A stretch of DNA of 64,000 nt from the NCBI GenBank assembly GCA_010015675.1, contig ML976979.1:1471206-1535205 (forward strand), given 5' to 3'. Positions 54,215-64,000 of the stretch are shown one piece after another. How positions within the stretch are numbered: position 1 is the stretch's first letter; the number at the start of each line of letters is the position of its first letter. The notes beneath the pieces were generated by a model that searched no databases, was not told where the DNA came from, and saw only the letters and a list, made by a program, of their open reading frames with translations. The position numbers and the translations under genes are program-made. The DNA is from Byssothecium circinans (taxonomy: Eukaryota > Ascomycota > Dothideomycetes > Pleosporales > Massarinaceae).

Positions 54215-54919
54215 ATGCAGTTCCTTACCAGTAAGCCCTCCCCTCCCCTCTCACCCCAACACACCACTAACCCTCCCCCAGTGTCCACCATGACCCTGCT
54301 CGTCGGAGCCGCAAACATGGCCACTGCCCAGCCATTTGCACCCGTCACCGCACCCAAGACGCTCATCACCCGCGTCGCTCTCAGCAGCACTCCGACGACG
54401 ACGACGACGACGACGATGGCGGCCGGCACCACCCTCAGCACCAGCACCACTCCCGCCATCCCCAGCAACACCACCACCCCCGCCATCCCCATCCCGAGCC
54501 TCAACATCGAAACCGGCCACACAGCCCGCAGCGGCTGGCGCATCCTCAACCAGCTCCTCGTGCGCATCTGCAACGGCTCGCAGCGCGGCTACGAGCAATG
54601 CATGTTCGACTTCAAGCCCTTCGTGCGCGACGCGTGGCTCGAGTGGCTGCAGTGCGATGAGGAGCGCACCGAGTGGGTGCGCGAGCCGTGCTTTGCGCTC
54701 AAGGAGCGCGCGCTGAGGCGCAAGTATAAGGGCCTTGGGCTTATGAATGGCATGGACTGGAAGAGGGGTGTTGAGGGGGGAAGGGGGGGAAAGGAGGGGG
54801 GTATGGAGGGGAAAGGCTTGTTTGATGAGAAGACGGTGATGGCTTTGGAGGTTATGGAGATGGTGCTTTTGAGTATGGGGGATGAGGGGGCGGAGGATGA
54901 GATGGAGTTTGCTGGGTGA
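54215..54919 (+). CDS. Small secreted protein of unknown function
   Basis: Exons 54215-54230 and 54282-54919, 217 residues; the 51-nt intron (GTAAGC, CACTAAC branch, CCCAG) is phase 1. Splicing creates the signal peptide (MQFLTMSTMTLLVGAANMAT, cleavage near AQP). The mature protein has a Thr/Pro/Ser-rich linker (TPTTTTTTTMAAGTT) and then a domain with four cysteines: RSGWRILNQLLVRICNGSQ, GYEQCMFDFKPFVRDAWLEW, LQCDEERTEWVREPCFALKE. A Gly/Lys-rich strip and an acidic, Met-rich C-terminus follow. No family recognised; size, signal peptide and cysteines are those of effector candidates, but nothing shows a role in infection. Repeats lie in its promoter and leader. Confidence 0.65.
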   Translation: MQFLTSKPSPPLSPQHTTNPPPVSTMTLLVGAANMATAQPFAPVTAPKTLITRVALSSTPTTTTTTTMAAGTTLSTSTTPAIPSNTTTPAIPIPSLNIETGHTARSGWRILNQLLVRICNGSQRGYEQCMFDFKPFVRDAWLEWLQCDEERTEWVREPCFALKERALRRKYKGLGLMNGMDWKRGVEGGRGGKEGGMEGKGLFDEKTVMALEVMEMVLLSMGDEGAEDEMEFAG

Positions 54920-55435
54920 GGTTTGAGGTTTGAGGTTTTTCATTGGGGGGGAGGGAGGGGGATTGGTAATGGGGTTGGCGTCTGTGGTGTGGCTTTTGTA
55001 TTGGGGTGGCGTTGGTTGGTTGTTGACTATCGGTTGCTGATAAGGCGTCAAACATGGTTCGGCGTTATGAGTGGTTCGGCGTTCTTTGGTTGGAGTTTTT
55101 TTTTCGTCTTCATTTTTTTCCTTGTGAAAATAGATTCCAACTGTGAAAAACAATTCAAAATTCAAAATTGTAACAGCCTCCCACACCACCTCTATCGTGA
55201 AGTAGATAGAAGTCAGCGTTAGTCCTAAGAGAAAAAAAAAAAAGAAACAGGAATGTGGCTATTCCAAGTAGAACAGTTTATAGAGGCTCTGCCAGAGTGT
55301 CGACGAGGAGCTCAACACGTGACTTGGCTATTGCTACTGTCGATTCCCTTCAACCCCACGAGAGCTTGCCCCTGAGGCCCACTCTGTGCCCAAATACCTC
55401 CCGCCGTATCCTCCTATTTTCTACCCCAAAGCTGC
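54920..55435. other. Intergenic region between convergent genes
   Basis: G-rich runs near 54950 and poly-A near 55.23 kb. No gene supported. Confidence 0.5.
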
Positions 55436-56924
55436 TCAAGCAACGACAACGCTGCCGGGAAGTTCCTTCAACCCTACAATCGCGCGCACGTCAGCAAAGT
55501 CCCATGCGATGCGTAGCCGTACTCGCACAACCTCATATCCACCGCCCAAGCAGATAAAGGTGAGGTGGTAGGACTGGGGAGGGGCAGTGGATGGACTTAC
55601 ATGTACTGGTCCCGACATCCTCCTTGGCTTGCTGCGGCTTGGTGCACGCGATGGCATCCTTGCCGGACTGGATGGTGAAGACCTGGTCGCAGTACTCGGA
55701 ACCGCACTTAGAGCCCAGGGCGTCCATGCCGCGTTGCAGCGCGTCGTCTTTCCAGCCGAAGAGGTAGTCACCGTGGGCGCCATAGCCAGTCCTATAAAAA
55801 AGATTTGTTAGGAGAACGAAGGGAATAATAGTTTGAGATGGATGGGTGGAAAGAGGGGGATTGGGGAGGAGATGATACGGCAATGATAGTGGACTTACGG
55901 ATCCCCAAACGAGTAAACAAGCGGTTGTTTCCCATTAGTATAATACTTCGGGTCGCTAAACGGCTTGGTGTCGAACATGATCTCATACATAACCTGCGGA
56001 ATGCGCACAGGATGCGTACTCGGGCATTTGTCCCCCGCAAGCGCGCTATTGCCCGGTGCGTACGCAACATGGCTCCTATGATCCGGACTATCCAGATTCT
56101 GTCCATCCCAGCAGCTGGGGAAGATGATGGTCGCTCTGATGCCGCCGGGGCAGGGCTTCTTCGGGAAATCTTGCGTGTCGCTGGAACTGCATGGGGCTCC
56201 GTTGCCGCCCATGATGGCTTCGCTTTCTTTGAGGCAGCGGTGGCAGATTCCGGGGTACTTTGAGCTTTTGGAGCGGAGGGTCGGGTCGCCGGCGAGCATG
56301 CGGAAACCGGGTTTCATGGCCGTGGTTTTTTTGGAAGAGCCCGAGAAGGGGCGCATGTAGTAGATTGTGAGACCACCATCTTGTTCGAGGAGCGTGCCGT
56401 TTTGGCGGCCGTTGGCTTTCTGGGGGACGCGCCTGAAGGTGCCGTTTTCGGGGGATTGGAAGTAGATACTTTGACTTTGTTAGAAATGGTACGAGGAAGA
56501 GTGTGCGAGATACTACGTACCTAGCGGTCCAGTAGTTGGATGCATCTTCCTTGTAGATGCAGGAGGTGCAGCTTGACGTCTTGGGAGGGTCGATGGTTGC
56601 AGGGTCCATCTATAGTGAAGCCTTATCAGATATTGGAGACTCATAAGTGGGTCGATGGATAGCTAGAGTGCATACGGTGATATTGAAAGAGTTGCCTCCA
56701 ACGACTTGATGTCTAGAGATGAAGGATTAGTCTCCACGTCGGTTGTTCGTTGAGATGACTACGTACGTGTGCGGCGAGGGAGCCATCCCTGGATTCACGA
56801 GCGGATCAGTTCTCTCAATGACGAGCTGGGAGCATCCAAAGCGGATAAAGTCAGAGGCGCCCAAGTTCTTCTGGGCGAAGGCGCTCTGCGCGAGCGCAGC
56901 CAGAGTGAGAGACTGCCAGAACAT
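55436..56924 (-). CDS. Secreted DUF1996 domain protein, six exons
   Basis: Exons 56924-56767, 56712-56676, 56609-56521, 56468-55899, 55791-55601 and 55473-55436, 360 residues, every phase consistent. Signal peptide MFWQSLTLAALAQSAFAQ, then FIRFGCSQLVIERTDPLVNP. DUF1996 signatures include PSPHTHQVVGGNSFN (the paired His), SSCTSCIYKEDASNYWTA, GGLTIYYMRPF, GFRMLAGDP, CPGGIRATIIFPSCWDG, HRSHVAYA and the TGYGAHGDYLFGWKDD motif, with a final WLKELPG. It is a richer match to the classic DUF1996 pattern (CP.G, FP.CWDG, HGDF-type) than the intronless relative at 8104. Role unknown; extracellular or wall-associated is likely. Confidence 0.88.
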
Positions 56925-58486
56925 GGCTAAAACGTAGTGAAGTAGATATCAACACAGATTCTGGTTTTGTTCCCTTTTGACGGCGAAGTTACAAGGCCAT
57001 CAGGATTGCTTATATCGATGTGACAAGCCCAGACTTTCATCAAGTCCCGACCATGGCATCCAAGACGGGAGAGTAATGTTGCCAATCATTCTGCGGGTGT
57101 AATAACGGGTGCCCTTGTTGAGTCGTACTTGGTATTGTGAAGCCAATGGATGCGAGGGGATAGAAGAAGCACTTTACCGTATATTGCGAGGGGGCGAATA
57201 CCGCACAACTGCCGAGTAGAGGCGGTTACCAACATTGTCGGCATCATCAAGCCCGACGATGAAGCAGGGAGATAAGATATCATGGGAGTGTTCATCAAGA
57301 GAAACCTGAACCGGTGGTGTAGGAGGTGGTGTGTAATATACGTTGAGTCGACTGTGAACTGGGAGCGAGTGAAGTAAGAGGAAGCTGATAGAGGTATTGC
57401 AAAGGATGTAGAGATAACGAAAAAAGGACGAGGATTGTTCTGCTCAAGTGTGTTGGTATTGTATGTTTGTACGGAGTACAGCGCATCGAATGTCGAAGTG
57501 GATGGGTTTTTTCCTCTTCACTAGGCTGATGGAGCGCTCCCTCACCACAACCACCTTCAACTTGAAGTCGCTAATTATTGAACAAAAGAGCACCAACTTG
57601 GACTTTCGATGCCTGTCGCGCCATTACGCCATAATTTGCCTCCATAAAATGATATCGTTGGTGGCAGAAGTGACGCGGAGCGCATGCCGGGTAGCTCAAT
57701 GGGTGGCCTTCCGACACGGTTCCGACACGGTAGTACACCTGGGCACCTGCAGTTGACAGCACACGTGATGACAACAGGAGCGAAGATATCAATGCCTCGG
57801 AGATTGGTGGTTTGGTACAACTATCCGTGTGGCTGAGCAGAGCAATTGTTGGTGTCTGGATTATCAGATTTGCACAGTTCATGCTGTTGTGGAGGCATGG
57901 AGGGAGAGATGGCTTAGTAATAGACGCAGTCCGATCGGCCCTTTCGTGAAGAGATCGACAACCACATGCGCTAGTGCCGCTTGCACCAACATTTTGAAGC
58001 TTGAGCAGTTGAGACAGCTGGGCAGCGAAGATGGCATTCTTTGTCGTCATGCATGATAGATCGCGGGCCGATGTATATGTGCCGTTGGGCGTTTGCAGCA
58101 GAAGAAGACCGTCTCATCTCATTATTTCCAGCCGTTTCCGATGTACAACTCCCTTGACGTGCGTGTGGCTTGGCGACTTTCACGTGCATCTTGCGGGCGC
58201 CATTTTCCATGTGAAAGCCCAATCCAAAGCAGCTCAATCGAATCACTCACTCGGCCCTCACCCTCGGCCCTCACCCTCGGCCCTCACCCTCGGCCCTCAC
58301 CCTCCATTTCACGATAGCACCACCAACAACCCCATCGTGAACATGCCCGCCCACGCCTGAGAGCGCAATCACGCTTTTCCGCTCTCTGCAGGCCGCACAA
58401 GCCGAACGCCCACCCCACAGTTGATTCGATTCGTTTCCCGCCAGGCACGTCACCGCAGCCGAGACGGCACCTGAGTAAGCAAAAAG
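56925..58486. other. Intergenic region, no gene supported
   Basis: Promoter regions of the DUF1996 gene (minus) and OPI1 (plus). A minus-strand ATG frame at 58050-57571 (159 codons) has no recognisable domain and is not called. A 13-bp minisatellite lies near the right end. Confidence 0.45.
58252..58303. repeat. 13-bp minisatellite, four perfect units
   Basis: Unit CGGCCCTCACCCT repeated four times, about 185 nt upstream of the OPI1 start codon and therefore in its promoter or leader. Confidence 0.85.
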
Positions 58487-60246
58487 ATGCAGCAAGAAGA
58501 CGAACGGCAACGCCAGCAGCCAGCGCAATCCCACCCGCCAGCCTACACGCAGCATGATCCGCAGAGTCTGAATCTTCCGTCGGTGCCTACGCACACGCTG
58601 CCGTCGCTGCGCAGCCTCGACCTGCCCGATGTCTCACACCACCACTACCATGTCCAACGCGGCAGCGTCGAGCTCAGTCCCCGAGCGACAACTACGCAAT
58701 GGGCGTCCGTGGCGCCGTTGACCTTTCCGCGCGTCCCGGAGGGCGAGGTCGGCAGCCCGATGGATACGTGCAGCGTCATCAGTGGATGCGATGACCGGCT
58801 GAGAGAGATGAGCGTCAGTGTGGACGACCCGGACGTGAGACTCGCTGCGGAGGCCTTGAGCGGATTGGGCAATCCAGGTGCGTTCTCTTTCCTATTTGCA
58901 AAAGAAGACGAAAATGCAGAAGTCGCGACTGTGGGGTCCCGAGGAAGGCACCATGAGGGGCACTTCCCTTGCGTCAACTACCTGCTGACAGGCCACCAGA
59001 CTTCGTTCGCTCACCCACCTCGCGCTCCCTGACCCTCTCTGCCCGCTCTCCCACTGCGACTGAACCCGAGCCCCTTCTCAACCTGCTCACATCAGCCCAC
59101 CCATGGCTTGGCGGTAGCATCAATGGCTCGATATCTGCCTACAACACCACAAAGACGTATTCGCCACGCATCCTCAAATACGGCGCCGAGCTCATCGAAC
59201 GAAATATCGGATCGCCTGTTGTAAACACAGTATCGTCCGTAGGCAGACGGACCGGTGTGGAACAGAACCTGCGACGCTATCTCGGCGAAGCCCACAGACG
59301 GCCCAGTGATCTCGAGCAGGGCGATACCCAAGTCGAAGGCCGCAAGAGGCAGCGGATATCGAGCCCTGCCGGCACAGATGCCATGGATATTGAGGAAAGC
59401 ACCGTGTCCTCACGAACCAGAGGCGATTCGCAATCCTCATTGGCAGAGTCACTCCCCGCATACGACGACCACCGCTCGCCCAAGTATGAAGAAACGGCCG
59501 TTGTAGTCGTCGACCCCGCGACAGGCAAAGAGGAGCAACCCTCGAGCTCCACTCAAGACCGTCGCGTGAACTGGTCTACGCAGCTCATAATGACAACCTC
59601 CGGGCTCGGCGTCGCCCTCTCGGATGCCTCGCTCAAGTCGCTCAAGATTTGTTTAAGCGTCCTACGCAGCGCAACTAGGCACATTGACAGTGTCATGCGA
59701 GCGCTTAAGCAGCTCATGGAAGAGTACGAGATTGCGCTCCGTAACAATCGCCAATCCAACGGTGAAGCTACCCACAACGAGAAGGCATCAGTGGACATCA
59801 CCATGACCGACTCCACTGGCGATGCGGAAAAGGACGAGCAAGTGCGTCGACTAGCCTCCCGTATGAAGTCACTGTCGACAGATATCTGGAACACGCTGCA
59901 AACAGTGGTTCACCATGTCTCCCGCTACACTGGAGGCGCCCTCCCCCAAAACGCGTCCCAGGTCGTGCGCACGCAGCTCTTGTCCGTCCCGCAGCGATGG
60001 CAGCTAGCGAGTCGCAGCGCCGCCGCCGAGCGACAAGGCGAAGAAGTCAGGGGCGCAAACCGCATGCTCAACTTTGCAAAAGAAGGCTTGGACATGATTG
60101 GCCAAATCACAGCCGTGGTAGATGGAACTGTCCAGAGCGCTGAAAACTGGTTGGCGCGGATAGGCAGACGGCCTGCACAGCAGCAGGAGAGCGGAGAGCC
60201 GAGTACGCAGGAAGAAAAGGCGCAGCTTTTGGGTCTGAAGCCCTAG
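58487..60246 (+). CDS. OPI1: Opi1-type repressor of phospholipid biosynthesis genes
   Basis: Exons 58487-58877 and 59000-60246 (122-nt intron, phase 1), 545 residues. Opi1 in yeast is held at the ER by phosphatidic acid and enters the nucleus to repress Ino2/Ino4 target genes. The family core is clear: LAAEALSGLGNPDFVRSP, LLNLLTSAHPWLGGSINGSI, YSPRILKYGAELIERNIG, PVVNTVSSVGRRTGVEQNLR, the RKRQR basic patch and RVNWSTQLIMTTSGLGVAL, followed by LKSLKICLSVLRSATRHID. The N-terminus is Gln/Pro/His-rich. Whether lipid sensing works as in yeast is not visible from sequence; no obvious FFAT motif was found. Confidence 0.9.
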
Positions 60247-62122
60247 ATGTGCGGAAAGCGAAGGTAACGGCAGACGGCGGAAAGCAAAAAGCGTAAGATT
60301 GGTGCTCGAGTCCGCGATCAAATGCTTCCTTTGTATGCAAACTGTCACAGTCTAGTCTCTCTTATCTAAGTCGGGAATTGCGGAATGGGTCTGGGTCTGC
60401 GAAATGGTAGATATAGTGCTTGCTCGCTTTCCTTTATTCTTCAGTATATTCCCCTTTTCTTTTGTCACTGCTTTGTCTTGCGAATACATTGCTTGCTTGC
60501 TTGCTTGCTTGATTCGTTGGTTAGTTGATTGATTGATTGATACGTACGTAGAATCACGGCGTTGGGTTATGGGAATGGGAATGGTGTTGGAGCGGCTCAA
60601 AGTTCTTCCATCTGCTTTCCCGTGTTTTTGGTCTAACTGACTAAACCGAGTAATTGCGTAGTTAAACGTTGCTTGCAGTCTGTATAGTCTGTGTGTGTGT
60701 CCCTTGCAGTGTCGTTTACCACGGGGAGAATATAAATTTGTAGTAAAAAGTCGAAGCTCACGTTCTTGTTCTCGTTCACCCTCTTTCTCTAGCTCCACAC
60801 TCGCAGCGCCATTGGATTCTTTTTCTAAAGCTTAGGTACGCACCATTGGAAGTGTAATGGAATGGGCTGGAATCACATCACCTATCTATCGTACTACATG
60901 CATCCCCCATCCACACCATCTTCCAAATCCAAATCCCAACCCAACCCACACACACACACACACAAAGAAGCCACTCTATCTCCACCACGCGAAAAGCGCA
61001 CTTTAGAAATAATACGCAGGAGAGAGCCGCAACGGCGATGACGTGATGCCGTTATGCTTGTGCTACATGACCGTGACCATGACCGCGACCGTGGGCTTGA
61101 CGAGTTGTGCCTGGCGTTGGGCGTTGGGAGCGGGGATGACGTTGGGGGCGGCAACCAACCAACCAACCAGCCAGTCTGGTTCGGAAGGAACCGAGATACG
61201 AACGACAACAGGGCGTGCGTGCGTGCGGCTGAGGAGAGGAGGGGAGAGGAAGACCCGCGGAGATGTTTGGTTTTTCGTTCCTGGGGTGTAGTGGACCTAG
61301 ACTGTACATGTACATGGACGTACGGCAGCGTGTGGAAGGAAGGGCGCAGTGGCTTTTTCGTCATTGGCTGGGTTGGTGCGAGGAGCGTGCGTGCTTGCTA
61401 GAAGGTAAGAGAGGATCTATTATCCGTTTGTTATTGTATGGAGTATGGAATGTAGATCTGATACCACGGAATTAAATCATTGCTAGTTTTTTTTTTTGGG
61501 AAATGAGAATGTTGATGGTTGGTTTCACGGTTGGCGTTTAGCTGCTCAAGTGGTGGTGGTGGAGAATTAAAATAAAAATAAAAACTAGTTACCTGGAATG
61601 CGGTGTGAGACGGCGCTGACACGGTAGTTTGCAGTTTGTGTCTGGTAGCGGGGGACACACCGGTGAACTGGATCGAGGTGGTGGTATGTGGGGTAAGATG
61701 GAATTCCGGGTCAGGGTTTGCATGTCAAGTGGTGGATGTGGGGATGCGGGAGTCATAGACTAGGAATGGGGGAGGGATAGCGGGGGAGTATTCAGCGACG
61801 ATGTTACATTTCTATCTAGTCTATATACAAATGGCGACAAGAGCGTTGTTTCGATGGAGTATCGGATCGCACACCTAAGTCAGATCGTACAGGTGGGTCC
61901 CATATATGTAGCAGCAGCAATATCAGCATCCCTGGTCGACTAGTATCGATATTGTTTGCCTTGAAAAGCACCCTGCTGTCTGACAGACAGTTGATTACTG
62001 CTTCAATCCTTGTCTTGTCATACAGCACTTCGCCGGGTTGTCAGGCGTATCGGCCGTTGGATGGTTGAGCGTGGACGTGTTGGGCGGTGGCAGTGCTCGA
62101 ATGTTGATGTGGTTTGAGTGAT
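60247..62122. other. Long region after OPI1 with simple repeats, no gene supported
   Basis: 3' flank of OPI1. Simple repeats: a GCTT then GATT run near 60490-60542, a CA run near 60946-60962 and an A-T-rich tract near 61560-61585. Frames are overlapping and compositionally biased. Confidence 0.45.
60490..60542. repeat. Tetranucleotide microsatellite (GCTT)n then (GATT)n
   Basis: About five GCTT units (TTGCTTGCTTGCTTGCTTG) followed by GATTGATTGATTGAT with an imperfect bridge. No function suggested. Confidence 0.8.
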
Positions 62123-62903
62123 TTATCTGCCATTTACATCCTCGAAACGTGGTGTCGAAGGGCTGAAGAGCCGACCTCGCGCGTGGGCTTGTGATGGCGT
62201 ATAATCGTCGATGCGGCGTTTATAGTACGGGGTGCCGGTGCTCGGGGCGTACTTGAATTTCATGTTGAGGGGTATCGTCGACCCGTCTGTAGCATCCCAT
62301 CTCATCGTGAACCGTCTGTTTCGAGGATTCGGAAGTAAAACGAAGATGTAAAAGGTGGCTATCTCCCCTTCCGCTGCGATTGTTGGGTCGATGTAGTCGA
62401 CGTAGGAGAGCTCGATGCAAGTGTTGGCGTGTGTTGAGGCAGCTGCGGTTGGAAGAAGGGATGAACGCTGTTGCTTCCATGTGGCAACGGTGCTGAGACG
62501 AGCTGAAAGGGAGCGAATCGAATCGGTGGAATCATCATGTACATGACGAATGGTAGTCTCTTCTTGAATAATATTGAACTAGATGTGACAAACGCGGGAA
62601 AAGTGCAGAGTGACTGCGCAAGCAAAGAGGCAAAACAAGAGTGGCGAAAGACAGATAGATATAAAGAAACAATACCTGAACCGTGCCATAACATAACGGC
62701 GTATTCGCGAAGGAAATGAGGCGCTGAAGGTGCTCGTATTTGCTTTTGAAGGTTGAAGATCGATCGCGGGATGCGTACCCGACGACGATTAGCGTACTCG
62801 GCGTGTCTATTCTTACCTGCAATCCTGATACCTGGAACGCTCGACGCCACGGCACGTATTCGCGAGTACGCTTTCCAGAAGGGGGTTTGAAGAACTTGAA
62901 CAT
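62123..62903 (-). CDS. Hypothetical three-exon protein, 197 residues
   Basis: Exons 62903-62817 (29 codons), 62742-62676 (67 nt) and 62562-62123. Each junction fits GT-AG and phase (0 then 1), and the joined frame is the only one without stops. Residues begin MFKFFKPPSGKRTREYVPWR, pass through FLREYAVMLWHGSEETTIRH and a middle ATFYIFVLLPNPRNRRFTMR (one hydrophobic patch), and end TMRWDATDGSTIPLNMKFKY, YKRRIDDYTP, FSPSTPRFEDVNGR. No signal peptide and no family recognised. The ATG may not be the first exon, but the frame is proteinlike throughout. Confidence 0.6.
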
Positions 62904-64000
62904 GGCGTGGTTGCCTGGCGCTGAATGCTCCCTGAACACGCCGCAATCCGGCCAGGCATCCAACTTTTGAAGCACACGTCGTATGTATCGGAGAATTTAC
63001 AAGATGTGTCGCTGTGGTTGGGGCTCATGGGATGTATGCGCATGCTGTGCGAGCCTGGCGTCTGTACATCTGCAGCCCTTTCGTCACCGGTTTGAGTCTG
63101 CGGCGGTGAGCTAAAGTAGCATCCGGACTTCGTGTTGTGTGTATAAACTTGGGTATATCCTGCATCGTGCCTGCGAGTGACGATGCGTAAGGAGGGTTGA
63201 GTGGAGTGCAGAACAGGGTGATCCTGGGACGTGTACAAGTTGTTGCTTGGATGGAAGAGTTGGGAGCTCCAGGGCTCGGGCTTTGCATGTGGTCACATGC
63301 ATCGGGGGGGTCGGGTTTCACGTGATGTGCTGTACGAATCAGCCAATCAAGGCCGAACAGCTTCCAAAGACGTTAGCTATGATTTTCTTATCAATGAAGG
63401 AGCCAAGCTGACGTTACCGGTATGCCGCGGCTCGGGAGCCTAGCGTGTTCTTTTGACTGGACTTCAACCAATTAGATTACCCTAATCTTCCCTAGAGAGG
63501 CCCGGGAGCAGGATTCGTGGCCGCATTACAACCCTTGTGGTTGGCAACCTTGATGAATAAGCAACAAAACCGCACTAGCACCGAGCCGGTATCGTATCAA
63601 AGGCTGTTGAGGTACGGTACTCTGGAGTGGATGGACGGTCGATATCAAAAGGAGTCAGGACAAATTCCGGAGATTTCAGGAAAGAGTTCGCGCACAGCTG
63701 CGCCGCTCCCAGAATGACGGAAGACGTGCTTAGCAATTGGGGGGCAGGGGGCATAGGGCAGATGCGGAGTGGGGATGGTCGGGACCAAAGTGCTAAGTGG
63801 GGCATCCGGGACCGGGTGCGCGGCAAGCCGAGATCATACTGTGCATGTAGTAAGGACATGTTCGGTGGGTGGTCGATGCGGCCTGAATAATGGAGAAGAA
63901 GTTCTCCAAGCTTGCCCATCAGAGGCCGATATGGTGCCGGTACTGTTGTATCTTGTTGGTGTTTGTTGTTGATAGGGACCAAAGACAAGAGAGGTTGAAA
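62904..64000. other. Right-edge intergenic region, no gene supported
   Basis: Promoter of the preceding minus-strand gene and beyond. Short overlapping frames on both strands only; a 3' part of a gene starting outside the window cannot be excluded. Confidence 0.4.

Noticed and set aside
57685..57745. tRNA-like text (TAGCTCAATGGGTGG)
   Set aside because: Resembles a tRNA A box but lacks a matching B box and stem.
57571..58050. 159-codon minus-strand ATG frame upstream of OPI1
   Set aside because: No domain and Ser/Leu/Ala-rich; opposing frames are equally long. Could be revisited with transcripts.
62359..62946. 195-codon minus-strand frame with a Ser/Thr/Gln-rich end
   Set aside because: It is a different frame of the three-exon gene at 62123-62903; the spliced frame runs on for 440 nt with more even composition.

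Overview
This is a 64 kb stretch of a filamentous ascomycete (Pezizomycotina) nuclear genome. The evidence is the gene content and structure: short GT-AG introns (mostly 47-130 nt), an Opi1-type repressor, a fungal rhodopsin-domain membrane protein, two DUF1996 secreted proteins, an NCS1 permease, a Yap-like bZIP factor and a POM34-type nucleoporin. A dothideomycete is my best guess, but that is inference. I see no tRNA, rRNA, intact transposon or CRISPR array.

Layout. 0-3.3 kb: a P-loop ATPase running off the left edge, with five short repeats at its N-terminus. 4.7-9.1 kb: a GT90 glycosyltransferase, a 59-codon ORF behind a TATA promoter, and a secreted DUF1996 protein. 9.1-16 kb: gene-poor, with two tiny cysteine-rich zinc-ribbon-like ORFs on either side of a polytopic membrane protein. 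16.3-26.3 kb: queuine tRNA-ribosyltransferase subunit 2, a Trp-motif nuclear-type protein, an FHA-domain kinase, a 2.3 kb gene-free stretch, and the AP-1 mu adaptin. 27-36.8 kb: a small Cys protein, a Trp/Gly-rich GPI-type cell-wall protein, an NCS1 nucleobase permease, a degenerate AMP-binding (ANL) membrane protein divergent from POM34, and a small single-span protein whose first two exons are 9 and 17 nt. 36.8-39.9 kb: a repeat-bearing gene desert. 40-47.5 kb: a rhodopsin-domain protein and four coiled-coil orphans, all on the + strand. 49.4-60.2 kb: a bZIP factor, nitronate monooxygenase, a secreted four-cysteine protein behind a tandem-repeat array, a second DUF1996 protein and Opi1. 62.1-62.9 kb: a three-exon orphan gene recovered only by splicing.

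How the genes relate. Most are housekeeping genes without operon logic: vesicle coat (AP-1 mu), nuclear pore (POM34), tRNA modification (QTRT2), phospholipid regulation (Opi1), nucleobase uptake (NCS1). Between them lie lineage-specific and surface or secreted genes. I found no biosynthetic or defence cluster. The least explained signals are a promoter cassette shared by 6.3-6.45 kb and, inverted, 51.2-51.3 kb; the repeat array upstream of the secreted protein at 54.2 kb; the exon-coded repeat array on the ATPase; and a 103-bp dispersed repeat. All exon joins were made by eye from splice consensus, reading phase and conservation, without transcript data.
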